From Tepidimicrobium sp. (lineage in GTDB: Bacteria > Bacillota > Clostridia > Tissierellales > Tepidimicrobiaceae), in NCBI GenBank assembly GCA_012839395.1, contig DUNJ01000123.1:1-24149 (forward strand): DNA of 24,149 bases, in the 5' to 3' direction. This document shows, piece by piece, positions 14,931 to 23,676 of the stretch. A program made the translations under genes and the position numbers. Positions within the stretch are counted from its first letter, which is position 1. Each line of letters opens with the position of its first letter. Below the pieces are notes generated by a model. The model made no database searches. It was not told where the DNA came from and was given only the letters and a program-made list of their open reading frames with translations.

Positions 14931-16685
14931 TTAATCCTGTAATATCCTGTTCAATTCCTCTTCATTTAAGGACTCTTTTTCTAACAGCTTATCCGCAATT
15001 GCATCTAAATATTTCCTATTATGTTCCAATATAACCTTCGTTTCCATATAAAGCTTCTCTAAAAATTCCCTAGTCCTCTCCATTAGAGATGTCCCCGTAT
15101 CCAAATTACTATTCAATACTACATTATAGTCGATTAAACCTATCTCCTCATCCATCCCATATGAGCCTATCATAGATAATGCCATCTCCGTAGCTCTTTT
15201 AAGATCCGATGAAGCTCCAGTGGTAATATTATCCTTGCCCAATATGAGCTCTTCAGCAGCCCGCCCCCCTAAAGCGATCTTTATATTATTTACTATATCC
15301 ATTTTGGTCTGATACATCCTATCCGGTGGAATATTTAAACTAAACCCTCCCATCCCCCTGGTACTAGGTATTATGCTAACCTTGGCAACCCTATTAGATT
15401 TGGACAATCGTTTGGCCACAAGGGCATGACCAGCCTCATGGTATGCTGTGATCCTCTTATCCTCCAAGGTTATACTGCTTCTATCCTTCTTTTCCTCCCC
15501 CACCAATACGGTGAAGTAGGCTTTATTTATATGTTCCATAGTTATATATTTAGCCCTTTGCTTTGCTGCTAGCATAGCCGATTCATTCATAAGGTTTTCA
15601 AGCTGGGCTCCGCTGAAGTATATGGTCTCCTGGGCTATATTCCTTAAATCCACTTTTTGAGATATAGGTTTATTCCTGCTATGAAGCTTCAATATAGCTA
15701 GCCTTGCATTTACATCTGGCAACGATATCTCTATCTGCCTGTCAAATCTTCCTGGTCTTAACAATGCCTCATCCAATGTGTCCACTCTATTGGTTGCCGC
15801 TATTACAATTATTCCTTCATTGCCTTTAAAGCCTGACATTTCAGTTAACAATGCATTTAATGTCCTATCCCCCTCTTCACTGCCTCCCGAAGCGCCGGAA
15901 TCCTTTCTCTTCTTGCCTAAGGCATCTATCTCATCTATAAATATTACGCTCTTCCCACTCTCTCTAGCTCTTTTAAACAATTCCCTTATCCTGCTTGCCC
16001 CAAGGCCTGCATAGACCTGTATAAAGTCTGACCCAGATACCGCATAAAATGGCACATTAGCCTCACCCGCCAACGCCTTAGCTAACAGGGTTTTACCAGT
16101 CCCTGGGGGGCCATATAATAGAACACCCCTGGGCAATCTAGCGCCATAACTGTTATATTTATGTGGATCTTTTATAAAATCTATCAATTCCTTTAATAAA
16201 TCCTTAGCTTCTTCATTTCCAGCTACGTCATTAAATGTAACCCTATCAGATGCAGGATACCCAGTCTCCACCTTTGACATCGTGGCCATTTCTCTTTCTG
16301 CTTGTTTTGAACTGTTTTTATTAATCATATAACCTAATACACCGACCCCAGATAACAAAAAAATGAAGCTAATAACCTGGCCTGCTATCGCCCTATTATC
16401 TTCCTCTGCCACCTCTATATCGTGCAACAATAGATTCTCCTTAAAATCTTCTGTCCTAGGGTTATCTGTAATAAAATGCTGTCCATCCTTTAATCTACCC
16501 TTAAGCTTTGCACTATTGTTGAATTCGACCTCATCTACTAATCCCTCTTCTACATGGTTCAAAAAACTATTATAAGATAATTCTATATACTCACTATTTC
16601 TATTCCTATAAACATATATACCTAAAATCAGTGCAATAGATATAGCTAAAGCCAATAGTAGCTTTATCCTTCCACCTATTTTCAC
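14931..16685 (-). CDS. ftsH: FtsH-like membrane AAA+ zinc metalloprotease
   Basis: A 584-aa ATP-dependent protease that extracts and degrades membrane and short-lived proteins. In order: membrane segment 7-25, extracytoplasmic domain about 26-100, membrane segment 102-121, AAA+ domain about 148-395 with Walker A GPPGTGKT (192-199), Walker B VIFIDEID (247-254) and arginine fingers in RPGRFDR (310-316), then the peptidase with zinc motif HEAGH (416-420) and likely third ligand D494. The pore loop reads FIQVYAG (221-227) where classical FtsH has FVEMFVG. It is a little shorter than typical FtsH, and its neighbours are not the usual tilS/hpt, so it may be a second paralogue. The start is GTG, seven bases after AGGAGG. 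It has a strong promoter of its own. Confidence 0.93.
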   Translation of the reverse strand: MKIGGRIKLLLALAISIALILGIYVYRNRNSEYIELSYNSFLNHVEEGLVDEVEFNNSAKLKGRLKDGQHFITDNPRTEDFKENLLLHDIEVAEEDNRAIAGQVISFIFLLSGVGVLGYMINKNSSKQAEREMATMSKVETGYPASDRVTFNDVAGNEEAKDLLKELIDFIKDPHKYNSYGARLPRGVLLYGPPGTGKTLLAKALAGEANVPFYAVSGSDFIQVYAGLGASRIRELFKRARESGKSVIFIDEIDALGKKRKDSGASGGSEEGDRTLNALLTEMSGFKGNEGIIVIAATNRVDTLDEALLRPGRFDRQIEISLPDVNARLAILKLHSRNKPISQKVDLRNIAQETIYFSGAQLENLMNESAMLAAKQRAKYITMEHINKAYFTVLVGEEKKDRSSITLEDKRITAYHEAGHALVAKRLSKSNRVAKVSIIPSTRGMGGFSLNIPPDRMYQTKMDIVNNIKIALGGRAAEELILGKDNITTGASSDLKRATEMALSMIGSYGMDEEIGLIDYNVVLNSNLDTGTSLMERTREFLEKLYMETKVILEHNRKYLDAIADKLLEKESLNEEELNRILQD

Positions 16686-16720
16686 CTTATTTCCTCCTCG
16701 GTTTACATAATATCATTGAA

Positions 16721-16749
16721 ATTATAACATTTAATAGGGAGGTTGTCTA
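16721..16749 (-). promoter_or_regulatory. Strong sigma-A promoter of ftsH
   Basis: On the minus strand TAGACA (16744-16749) and TATAAT (16721-16726) are exactly 17 bp apart, and TGT precedes the -10 as an extension. The expected start near 16714 gives a leader of about 29 nt. I see no CIRCE or CtsR-like operator around it. Confidence 0.75.
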
Positions 16750-16774
16750 TTTCTTATTTTTTACATTTAATAAA

Positions 16775-16802
16775 GGGAACAGTGGATTACACCACTATTC
16801 CC
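16775..16802 (-). terminator. Terminator overlapping the end of the small acidic gene
   Basis: On the minus strand GGGAATAGTGG pairs with CCACTGTTCCC with one mismatch, followed by TTTATT. The TAG stop codon of the upstream gene (16795-16797) lies inside the ascending arm. Confidence 0.65.
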
Positions 16803-17079
16803 TTCCCAAAGCCCTCAATATCATATCCAATTTCTTCAACTGTTCCTCATCTAACATAGGCCTTATGCTATTCAATTTTTCGAATACTTGTTCATATTCC
16901 TCTGGACTCAATTGGGTTTCCATCTCCTCATTTACCTTTATTATTTCAACAAACATATCCTCCTCAGAACTATCCCTATAAGCTTCGGATAGATCTCCTA
17001 TTATATCCAATTGTTCCTTCGTAGGCTTGAAATCCTTAATCTCCTCCACTATCTTCTTCATATTTTCTTCTTTATCCAT
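16795..17079 (-). CDS. Small acidic helical protein of unknown function
   Basis: A 94-aa, strongly acidic, helix-rich protein without cysteines or membrane segments. Start ATG 17079 is set by GGGGGG at 17087-17092, seven bases ahead; an in-frame ATG at 17094 has its purine run too close. The sequence (PTKEQLDIIGDLSEAY, then LSPEEYEQVFEKL and LDEEQLKKLDMIL) looks like a bundle of short helices. I do not recognise a family. It is divergent from another unknown gene at 17209 and ends in its own terminator, which makes it a single-gene unit. Confidence 0.65.
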   Translation of the reverse strand: MDKEENMKKIVEEIKDFKPTKEQLDIIGDLSEAYRDSSEEDMFVEIIKVNEEMETQLSPEEYEQVFEKLNSIRPMLDEEQLKKLDMILRALGRE

Positions 17080-17208
17080 TCTACATCCCCCCATCTCCCT
17101 TTAATCTAATCTATGTGTCCCAGGAAGAATATATTACGATAATATTGGAACGTTTTATCCCGGGCAGCATACAATGGTATATACCGATTTAGTTTTGGAG
17201 GGGTTAAA

Positions 17209-17703
17209 TTGAAGGATAATATAGATATATCCATTACCTTAAATAAAATCAAAATACTTAAGGAGATAGGTCCATACTTTCCCAAGGACTTTCACCCCAT
17301 ATTAAATAAATCAATAGTCATCACAGAGAGAATAGTGAAAGCCTACGAAGTAATGGAATTTGTTCAAATGCAAGATATGGAATATGTTAAAAAGGCCATC
17401 CCCGTTGAAAATAATAGTCAAAGATTGAACCATATATCTAGCACCATTGAAGAGGAATTGCAAGGAAGTAATATAAAGGATATAGGAATAACTATGGAAA
17501 CAATACTCAATATGGATAGGCTTAGAAAGATATTTACCGCTCTACTTCCCATATTGTCGGACCCAGGTATATTGGATAGTCCAGATGGAATACTTAAGTT
17601 GGCAAATGTACTTATGGATGGAAGGACCGAAGAAGAAAGAAACCGATTAAAAGAGATGGTCAATATGCTAGAAATGATAAATAAGGAATTGCCCCCTAAA
17701 TAA
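17209..17703 (+). CDS. Helical protein of unknown function
   Basis: A 164-aa helix-rich soluble protein. The start is TTG 17209, seven bases after GGAGG at 17197-17201. It has no cysteines and no signal peptide. Residues 95-135 (METILNMDRLRKIFTALLPI, then LKLANVL) are the most hydrophobic, amphipathic part. No family is recognised. The 129-bp space to the divergent acidic-protein gene could hold promoters for both; I see only weak candidates, such as TTGGAA with TACAAT at 19-bp spacing. NAD kinase follows about 100 bp downstream in the same direction, with its own possible -10. Confidence 0.7.
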   Translation: MKDNIDISITLNKIKILKEIGPYFPKDFHPILNKSIVITERIVKAYEVMEFVQMQDMEYVKKAIPVENNSQRLNHISSTIEEELQGSNIKDIGITMETILNMDRLRKIFTALLPILSDPGILDSPDGILKLANVLMDGRTEEERNRLKEMVNMLEMINKELPPK

Positions 17704-17739
17704 TTTACTTCTAACCTTCCAACTGCTCCTTCTTTTGTA

Positions 17740-17745
17740 TATAAT
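17740..17745 (+). promoter_or_regulatory. Possible -10 element for NAD kinase
   Basis: A perfect TATAAT lies 65 bp before the NAD kinase start; the -35 at 17-bp spacing is weak (TTCCAA, 3 of 6 matches). No terminator is visible after the preceding gene, so co-transcription is an alternative. Confidence 0.3.
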
Positions 17746-17796
17746 AAGCATGGGGATAGTTGTATGACCTATGATAATTACGACGGATAAAATCTT

Positions 17797-17802
17797 GGAG
17801 GG
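17797..17802 (+). promoter_or_regulatory. Ribosome binding site fixing the NAD kinase TTG start
   Basis: GGAGGG, seven bases before TTG 17810. The earlier in-frame ATG at 17771 has no purine-rich site, and this ribosome site lies inside that longer frame. Confidence 0.7.
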
Positions 17803-17809
17803 AAAAATT

Positions 17810-18622
17810 TTGATTGAAAAAGAGACGAAAATTATTAATATCATTTCTAATTACAATAGGGAATCTCAAAATATATCTAGACTATTGATAGATAAACTGC
17901 GGAAAAAAAATTTTATAGTGCCAAAGGAATATGATGATAGAGCAGAATTGAATATCTGTATTGGCGGGGATGGAGCATTTTTGCGGGCAGTTCATAAATA
18001 TCAGTTTCCAAACATACCGTTTATAGGTATAAATACTGGCCATTTAGGATTTTTTCAGGAGATACTTCCGGAAGATATAGACCAGTTTATAGCCAATTAT
18101 ATCGATGGAAACTATGTTATGGAGGAAATATTTTTGGTGAAGGCAGATATATATACTAAAAAGGACTACTTCCAGCTTTTTGGCGTTAACGAGATAGCTA
18201 TAAAAGGGATTAAGTCCAAGGTAGTCCATTTGGAGGTATTCATAGATCAAAATCATCTCGAAAATTTTTGTGGTGATGGGATAATAGTTGCTACTCCTGC
18301 AGGTAGCACTGCCTATAGCTTCTCTAGTGGTGGAAGTATAGTATATCCTTCCCTGAATATATTGCAAATAACTCCAATATCTCCAATTAGCTCCGAAGCC
18401 TACCGATCCCTACCAAATAGCGCCATAGTGCCCGGAAATAGTATAATCACCATAAAACCGGAATATAGGTATGAAAATTCCATATTAATCATTGTAGATG
18501 GAATTGAATATAGATATGATAATATAACCAAAATCAACTTTACCGTGCCAAAGAAAAGCATATACAAATTGAATTTTGATAAAAATATGTATTGGAATAA
18601 TCTAAAGAGCAAATTCCTATAA
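17810..18622 (+). CDS. nadK: NAD kinase
   Basis: A 270-aa ATP-NAD kinase that makes NADP from NAD in the cytoplasm. Family signatures are clear: GGDG at 52-55 with the following helix, GINTGHLGF at 73-81, VNE at 126-128, and the NAD-binding stretch CGDGIIVATPAGSTAY at 154-169, then SGGSIVYP. Length fits the short bacterial form. I choose TTG 17810 because of GGAGGG at 17797; the ATG at 17771 would add 13 residues, and family members normally begin close to the first beta strand (KIINIISN). In many clostridia nadK neighbours recN, argR or a hemolysin-type methylase gene; none is here. It ends at a bidirectional terminator shared with pepF. Confidence 0.93.
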   Translation: MIEKETKIINIISNYNRESQNISRLLIDKLRKKNFIVPKEYDDRAELNICIGGDGAFLRAVHKYQFPNIPFIGINTGHLGFFQEILPEDIDQFIANYIDGNYVMEEIFLVKADIYTKKDYFQLFGVNEIAIKGIKSKVVHLEVFIDQNHLENFCGDGIIVATPAGSTAYSFSSGGSIVYPSLNILQITPISPISSEAYRSLPNSAIVPGNSIITIKPEYRYENSILIIVDGIEYRYDNITKINFTVPKKSIYKLNFDKNMYWNNLKSKFL

Positions 18623-18653
18623 AAAGAGCCCCGTTCAATGAACGAGGCTTTTT
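18621..18653. terminator. Bidirectional terminator between nadK and pepF
   Basis: AAAAAGAGCCCCGTTC-AAT-GAACGAGGCTTTTT: a 10-bp stem with A and T runs on both sides. On the plus strand there is one C-A mismatch; on the minus strand the same position is a G-U pair, so the hairpin is stronger for pepF transcripts. It begins within the nadK stop codon. Confidence 0.85.
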
Positions 18654-18655
18654 GC

Positions 18656-20461
18656 TTATATCAATTGATCTACTTCATCTACTAATTCTTTAAATAGCTT
18701 TAACGCATTATTTACCGGCTCCTCAGTTGTCATGTCCACCCCAGCCTTCTTTAATACATCTATTGGATAATTTGAGCTACCGCTCTTTAAAAAATCCATA
18801 TACCGCTCCACTGCTATATCACCCTCTGTTAATATCTTTCGAGATAAAAATACAGCTGCTGAATATCCTGTTGCATATTGATATACATAGAAATTATAGT
18901 AGAAATGAGGTATTCTAGCCCACTCCATAGCTATCTCATTATCTATTACAATATCTGGTCCATAATATTTTTTATTCAATTCCATATAGGTATTGGATAA
19001 AAAATCAGCAGTTATGGCATTGCCGGCCTCTGCATGTTCATAGATGAGCTTTTCAAATTCTGCAAACATAGTCTGTCTAAATACTATAGTCCTAAACTGT
19101 TCCAAGTAGTGGTTAAGTAGATAAAGCCTTTGCCCATCGTCTTTAGCATTCTTAAGCATATAATCTAATAATAGGGACTCATTAACAGTAGATGCTACTT
19201 CCGCTACAAATATGCTATATCCTCCATAGATATAGGGTTGGTTCTCCTTTGAAAAATAACTGTGTAAGGAATGCCCCATCTCATGGGCTATGGTAAATAT
19301 GCTATCCAATGTGTTTTGATAGTTTAATAGGATAAAGGGCTTAGAATCATATGTCCCACTGGAATAAGCTCCACTCCGCTTACCCTTATTTTCATATACA
19401 TCTATCCATCTATCATTGAAGCCCTGTTGTAAAACTTCCATGTATTCTCCTTTTAATGGATGTAAACCCTTAATAACCAACTCTTTGCCCTGTTCATAGG
19501 GTATATTGAAGTCTACATCCTTTACCATGGGAGTATAAAGATCATACATATGCAGTTCATCCACCCCTAATGCCCTCTTCCTTATATCCATATACTTATA
19601 CATGGTATCTAGATTGTTATGAACCGATCTTATTAGATTATCATAGACTGAAAGGGGTATATTGTTTTGTTTTAAAGAGGCCTCTATGCTAGATTTATAT
19701 TTCCTCACCCTAGCACTAAATATATTCTTCTTAATGTTTCCGTTTAAAGTTTGGGCATAGGTGTTCTTGAAATTTTCATAGGTATCATATAAAGCCTTAA
19801 AAGCTGCTCTCCTCACATTCCTATCCTTGCTTTCCATCAACGGTATAAAATTACCTTGAGTTATTTCTACTTCATTGCCATCCTCGTCCAGGATAGTAGG
19901 AAATCTCATATCCGCATTATTCAACATAGAAAAGATTTGCTCCGGTGCGCTAGTTATTTCCCCCATCTGTGCCAGTAGGTTTTCCTCCTTTGTGGAGAGT
20001 ACATGATCCTTCTGCCTCAATATATCATCTAAATGATGCCTATATATATTTAATTGATTATTTTCCTCATAGTATCGATTTAACTTTTCTTCATCTATTT
20101 GCAGTATTTCCGGTATCAAAAAAGATGTACTTTCCTGTACCTTTACATAGACGGCTAATGCCCTATCCAATAATGCTTGGGATTCTCCTACCCTCGTATC
20201 CTGATCTAACCTCATATTGGCATAGGAATATACGTTGGATGCGGTTCTATAGATAGCATCCCTATCTTTCAATGCATTCAATAAGGTTTCTGCAGATTCC
20301 CCAACCTTTCCCTCGTATTTGGTATATTCCTCCGCTCTTTTTCCTACCTCTTCCATATCCCTTTCCCAGCTTTCTATATCCTTATACATGGACTCAAGGT
20401 CCCAAGTATATTCCTTAGGAATATCTTTTCTTTCCTTCAATTCTACCTTCTTATTTTCCAT
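18656..20461 (-). CDS. pepF: Oligoendopeptidase F
   Basis: A 601-aa cytosolic zinc metallopeptidase of family M3B that cuts short peptides. It has the usual length, with the N-terminal helical half (DIPKEYTWDL start) and the catalytic half containing zinc motif HEMGH (393-397) and the third ligand E421 in VAEVAST. The TATGYSAA stretch near 530 is also typical. ATG 20461 is chosen because GGAAGGGAG lies six bases ahead; an in-frame extension to 20536 would add 25 residues without a ribosome site. It lies 92 bp after the penicillin-binding protein gene and has no clear terminator before it, so it may be the last gene of the wall cluster or have its own promoter. Confidence 0.93.
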   Translation of the reverse strand: MENKKVELKERKDIPKEYTWDLESMYKDIESWERDMEEVGKRAEEYTKYEGKVGESAETLLNALKDRDAIYRTASNVYSYANMRLDQDTRVGESQALLDRALAVYVKVQESTSFLIPEILQIDEEKLNRYYEENNQLNIYRHHLDDILRQKDHVLSTKEENLLAQMGEITSAPEQIFSMLNNADMRFPTILDEDGNEVEITQGNFIPLMESKDRNVRRAAFKALYDTYENFKNTYAQTLNGNIKKNIFSARVRKYKSSIEASLKQNNIPLSVYDNLIRSVHNNLDTMYKYMDIRKRALGVDELHMYDLYTPMVKDVDFNIPYEQGKELVIKGLHPLKGEYMEVLQQGFNDRWIDVYENKGKRSGAYSSGTYDSKPFILLNYQNTLDSIFTIAHEMGHSLHSYFSKENQPYIYGGYSIFVAEVASTVNESLLLDYMLKNAKDDGQRLYLLNHYLEQFRTIVFRQTMFAEFEKLIYEHAEAGNAITADFLSNTYMELNKKYYGPDIVIDNEIAMEWARIPHFYYNFYVYQYATGYSAAVFLSRKILTEGDIAVERYMDFLKSGSSNYPIDVLKKAGVDMTTEEPVNNALKLFKELVDEVDQLI

Positions 20462-20467
20462 ATAAAT

Positions 20468-20476
20468 CTCCCTTCC
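20468..20476 (-). promoter_or_regulatory. Ribosome binding site fixing the pepF start
   Basis: GGAAGGGAG on the minus strand, six bases before ATG 20461. It excludes the 25-residue upstream extension. Confidence 0.7.
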
Positions 20477-20553
20477 AATAAATTTAATAGCATAATATTT
20501 CAAAATTACAGTATTATTTATACAATCTAAGGACATCTTGTCTCGACATAAAA

Positions 20554-21957
20554 TTACTCTATGGTATTCAATGCTTCTATCATTATATTTCTGGCTATAG
20601 GTGCTGCTGTCCTCCCCCCAGTACTACCATCTTCCTCTAAAATTACAGCTACTGCTATTTTAGGATCATCGGCTGGTGCAAATCCTATGAACCAAGCATG
20701 AGATTTACCCGATGGATTTTCAGCAGTGCCAGTTTTTCCTGCTACTCGTATATTTTGAATTTTTCCATTAGTACCGGTACCTCTCTCTACCACCTCTACC
20801 ATCATATTCTTTATCTCATTGGCAGTAAATATGTCTATTCCATCAGAAATCTTTTTGGCTTCGTTAATCCTTACTATCTCTCCATCCGGAGATATAGCTT
20901 CCTTCACCAATATTGGCTGTAGAATCTCCCCTTTGTTGGCTATTCCCGAAGCTATTAACGCCATATTCAACGGAGTCACCAATACCTTTCCCTGGCCAAT
21001 ACTTGCAGCTGCAATATCGGTCTTGCCCAAGTTCTCTTTATAAGGAAAGGTGGATTTAGCAGTGGGCAAATCAAATGGAATCTTCTTATTTATCATAAAA
21101 TTATTGGCTATTTCTCCTAGCTTCCCCTTCCCCAATTCAATACCTTTACCGGCAAAATAAGTATTACAGGATTTTACCAGGGCCTCCCTCAAATCTACAC
21201 TTCCATGAGCTCTTCCCTTATAATCTTTAATAGGATATCCATCGATGGTTATGCTTCCAGTACATTCATATCGACTATTTGGATCTAAATCCTCCAATAT
21301 TCCTATAGCGGTCAATACCTTAAATGTAGAACCTGGAGTGTATAACCCAGATGTAGCTCTGTTTAAAAAGGGCTTACCCTCATCTTCCATTATATCGTTC
21401 CAGTCCTCCCGTAAATTGGATAGGTTGAAATCTGGTAAGCTGACCATGGAATATATCTCACCGGTTCTGGGATTCATAGAGACTATGGATCCCCTTTTCC
21501 CCTGCAATAGTCCCCTTGAATATTCTTGCAGATGATGATCTATTGTCAGCTTAAGGGTATTACCTTCAGTGTTAGGCTTTACAATATTTTTCAATTCATG
21601 GAATGGAGTTGTCTCATCTATATTTAAAAGGGTATTATTATATTTCAATTCCAACCCTGACTTACCATATTCCCGATAGCTATATCCTATTACATGGCTG
21701 TATAGATTCCCATAATTATAAAATCGCTTGTATGCATCATCGACTTTCTCGCTATAGGCTAATATCTTCCCATTTCTATCTATGATGGAACCCCTTAGTA
21801 TCTTCTCTTCATCAATCCAAAGCCTCTTATTATAGCTATTATTCTTAACTGCCTCTGCTTTAAATATTTGAAAATAACTTATATACACTATTAGGCTGAC
21901 AAATAAGGTACATATTCCCGTCAATACTATTAGAATCCTTCTAAGCTCTTTATTCAT
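20554..21957 (-). CDS. pbpA: Class B penicillin-binding protein (transpeptidase, PbpA/FtsI type)
   Basis: A 467-aa peptidoglycan transpeptidase that cross-links the wall and is the target of beta-lactams. An N-terminal membrane anchor (about 8-30) is followed by a short dimerisation module (RGSIIDRNGKILA at 55-67) and the catalytic domain, with SxxK motif STFK (210-213), SxN motif SCN (263-265) and KTG (408-410). It is shorter than FtsI or PBP2 (about 600-700), matching the compact PbpA form found beside FtsW/RodA genes in clostridia and actinobacteria. ATG 21957 is set by GGAGGAG seven bases ahead and overlaps the FtsW/RodA gene by 8 nt. It probably works with that glycosyltransferase as a pair. 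Confidence 0.93.
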   Translation of the reverse strand: MNKELRRILIVLTGICTLFVSLIVYISYFQIFKAEAVKNNSYNKRLWIDEEKILRGSIIDRNGKILAYSEKVDDAYKRFYNYGNLYSHVIGYSYREYGKSGLELKYNNTLLNIDETTPFHELKNIVKPNTEGNTLKLTIDHHLQEYSRGLLQGKRGSIVSMNPRTGEIYSMVSLPDFNLSNLREDWNDIMEDEGKPFLNRATSGLYTPGSTFKVLTAIGILEDLDPNSRYECTGSITIDGYPIKDYKGRAHGSVDLREALVKSCNTYFAGKGIELGKGKLGEIANNFMINKKIPFDLPTAKSTFPYKENLGKTDIAAASIGQGKVLVTPLNMALIASGIANKGEILQPILVKEAISPDGEIVRINEAKKISDGIDIFTANEIKNMMVEVVERGTGTNGKIQNIRVAGKTGTAENPSGKSHAWFIGFAPADDPKIAVAVILEEDGSTGGRTAAPIARNIMIEALNTIE

Positions 21958-23188
21958 GTTCAATCTCCTCCAAATTCAAGTCCTCCGAGGCCACCTGAAG
22001 AATACCAAGGGCTATAAAGCTAGCCAGCATAGAACTACCCCCGTAACTAACAAATGGTATTGTAATACCTGTAAGAGGTATCATCTTCAATACCCCCCCA
22101 AATATTATGAAGGACTGAATTCCAAATAATATGCTTATACCTAAAGCTACTATTTTGAAAAACTTTTCATCTTGACTCAATGCAATTTTAAATCCTCTAT
22201 ATACCAATATCAAAAATAGCATTATAAGTCCTATTCCTGTAAAAATCCCCATTTCCTCACATATGGCTGAAAATATGAAATCGGTATGAACCTCTGGAAT
22301 AAAATCCGGGTACCCTAATCCTATACCTGTTCCAAAAAATCCCCCTGCAGCTATTGCAAATAGGGACTGGGTTATCTGATATCCCTTATTATCTATATAT
22401 ATCCATGGGTTTAACCAGGTTTCAAATCTAACTCTAACATGAGAAAACATGAAATAACCTATGAGTCCGCTTATGAGAAAGAATAGGGTGTTATATAATA
22501 TTAATCTTCTATTTTCCTCATATATGAATTGAATTGCCGAAAATACGAAATAGAATAATATCACAGTTCCCAAATCCTTCTGTACAAATAAAAAGGCTAT
22601 AAATAGGTACAGTGTTCCAATTAAACAATAGCTGCCATATTTAACTTTTTTATATTTTTCATAGTTTGCATAGTAGGAGGCGAGTAAGAATATGAGCAAT
22701 ATCTTGATTATTTCGGTTGGCTGAAAGCTAAATTTCCCTATTATTATCCAGTTCAATGAACCCTTTATCCTGCTTCCAAAGATAAAGGTGATAAGAAATA
22801 AAGCGATAGAAGCACCTCCATAAAGCAATGTCCAGTTCTTCCACCCCTTTATACTCTTTATAATAAAATAGGATATAAAAAATAAAAGAATTCCTATCCC
22901 GGTCCAAATTATCTGTTTCATACCCAATTCAGGATCTATCCTATATATCATTATTATTCCAATGCTTATTAGCATGGTTACTATCAAAAATATATAGTTA
23001 TCCCCTGTGGATATACGCAATAATATGAAGCTGGATATATATATTATGGATATTAAAGCCATGCCTAATATAAGGGTATTTCTGTTGAAATTATCCTTGT
23101 CATGCGCAAATATTAAGAATAAAGCTAATAGCTCAAATAGAACCAATAAATTTCTTGGTACCTTATAGTTTATCCTCTTTTTAAACAT
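21950..23188 (-). CDS. FtsW/RodA/SpoVE-family peptidoglycan glycosyltransferase
   Basis: A 412-aa SEDS protein with about ten membrane helices that polymerises lipid II into glycan strands. Signatures include FQPTEIIKI, GTGIGLG, ICEEMGIFTGIGLI and the late PLTGITIPFVSYGGSSM. ATG 23188 has AGGAG seven bases ahead; ATG 23194 has only one base of spacing. It starts 10 nt after the FHA gene and overlaps pbpA by 8 nt, so the three are translationally linked. Whether it acts in elongation, division or sporulation cannot be told from sequence, so I give no single gene symbol. The class B partner is encoded next to it. Confidence 0.93.
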   Translation of the reverse strand: MFKKRINYKVPRNLLVLFELLALFLIFAHDKDNFNRNTLILGMALISIIYISSFILLRISTGDNYIFLIVTMLISIGIIMIYRIDPELGMKQIIWTGIGILLFFISYFIIKSIKGWKNWTLLYGGASIALFLITFIFGSRIKGSLNWIIIGKFSFQPTEIIKILLIFLLASYYANYEKYKKVKYGSYCLIGTLYLFIAFLFVQKDLGTVILFYFVFSAIQFIYEENRRLILYNTLFFLISGLIGYFMFSHVRVRFETWLNPWIYIDNKGYQITQSLFAIAAGGFFGTGIGLGYPDFIPEVHTDFIFSAICEEMGIFTGIGLIMLFLILVYRGFKIALSQDEKFFKIVALGISILFGIQSFIIFGGVLKMIPLTGITIPFVSYGGSSMLASFIALGILQVASEDLNLEEIEHE

Positions 23189-23198
23189 AATCATACTC

Positions 23199-23630
23199 CT
23201 ATTCCCTATTTACATATAAAAATTCTACTTGCCCCACCCTTATCCTATCTCCGTTTTTCAGTCTAACAACATCCATAATTCTGTTCCCATTTACATAGGT
23301 GCCATTAGCACTATTTAGATCCTCAAGATAATAATCTCCTTCATCTTTTACCAACTTTAGATGATTCTTGGAGACATAGGGGTCCCTTATTATTATCTCA
23401 TTATTATTAGCCCTCCCAAGCCTTATTACATCCTTTAAGGCATAATACTCTTCTACCTTAAAGGGTAGAGAATCCTTCCTATTTATCAATTTTAAGTAGG
23501 TAGTATTATCCAATGCTGTAGTGTCTATTCCCCTTATATCTAGATATATTAACCTTATGATGCTCAATATAAATAGGTATATTATAACTATAAACACATA
23601 TTTAAAAATCAAGGAAACTATATTGTACAT
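23199..23630 (-). CDS. Membrane-anchored FHA-domain protein
   Basis: A 143-aa protein with one N-terminal membrane helix (about 8-31) and a cytoplasmic FHA domain (about 62-140) with complete phosphothreonine-reading residues: GR at 72-73, SKNH at 87-90 and NSANGTYVNG at 106-115. FHA proteins bind phosphothreonine on partner proteins. In actinobacteria and clostridia an FHA gene next to FtsW/RodA and PbpA ties wall synthesis to a Ser/Thr kinase. No active kinase gene is in this window. The start is ATG 23630, five bases after GGAGG; a TTG at 23642 overlaps that site and is unlikely. It is first in the wall operon. Confidence 0.9.
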   Translation of the reverse strand: MYNIVSLIFKYVFIVIIYLFILSIIRLIYLDIRGIDTTALDNTTYLKLINRKDSLPFKVEEYYALKDVIRLGRANNNEIIIRDPYVSKNHLKLVKDEGDYYLEDLNSANGTYVNGNRIMDVVRLKNGDRIRVGQVEFLYVNRE

Positions 23631-23646
23631 GGGAACCTCCAAATTT

Positions 23647-23676
23647 ATTTTATCTTATCTATTTATGTTATCACAA
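23647..23676 (-). promoter_or_regulatory. Possible promoter of the FHA-ftsW/rodA-pbpA operon
   Basis: On the minus strand TTGTGA (23671-23676) and TAAAAT (23647-23652) are 18 bp apart, matching the consensus at 4 and 5 of 6 positions. The predicted start lies about 10 bp before the ribosome site, so the leader is very short. Confidence 0.4.

Noticed and set aside
14920..14932. Small AGGATT/AATCCT dyad at the ftsH 3' end as its terminator
   Set aside because: The stem is short with almost no loop and no U run follows.
17180..17190. GGTATATACC palindrome between the two unknown divergent genes as an operator
   Set aside because: A 10-bp AT-rich palindrome is expected by chance and nothing else supports it.
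20539..20548. TGTCTCGACA dyad between pbpA and pepF as operator or terminator
   Set aside because: Four-bp arms without a U run are too weak to call.
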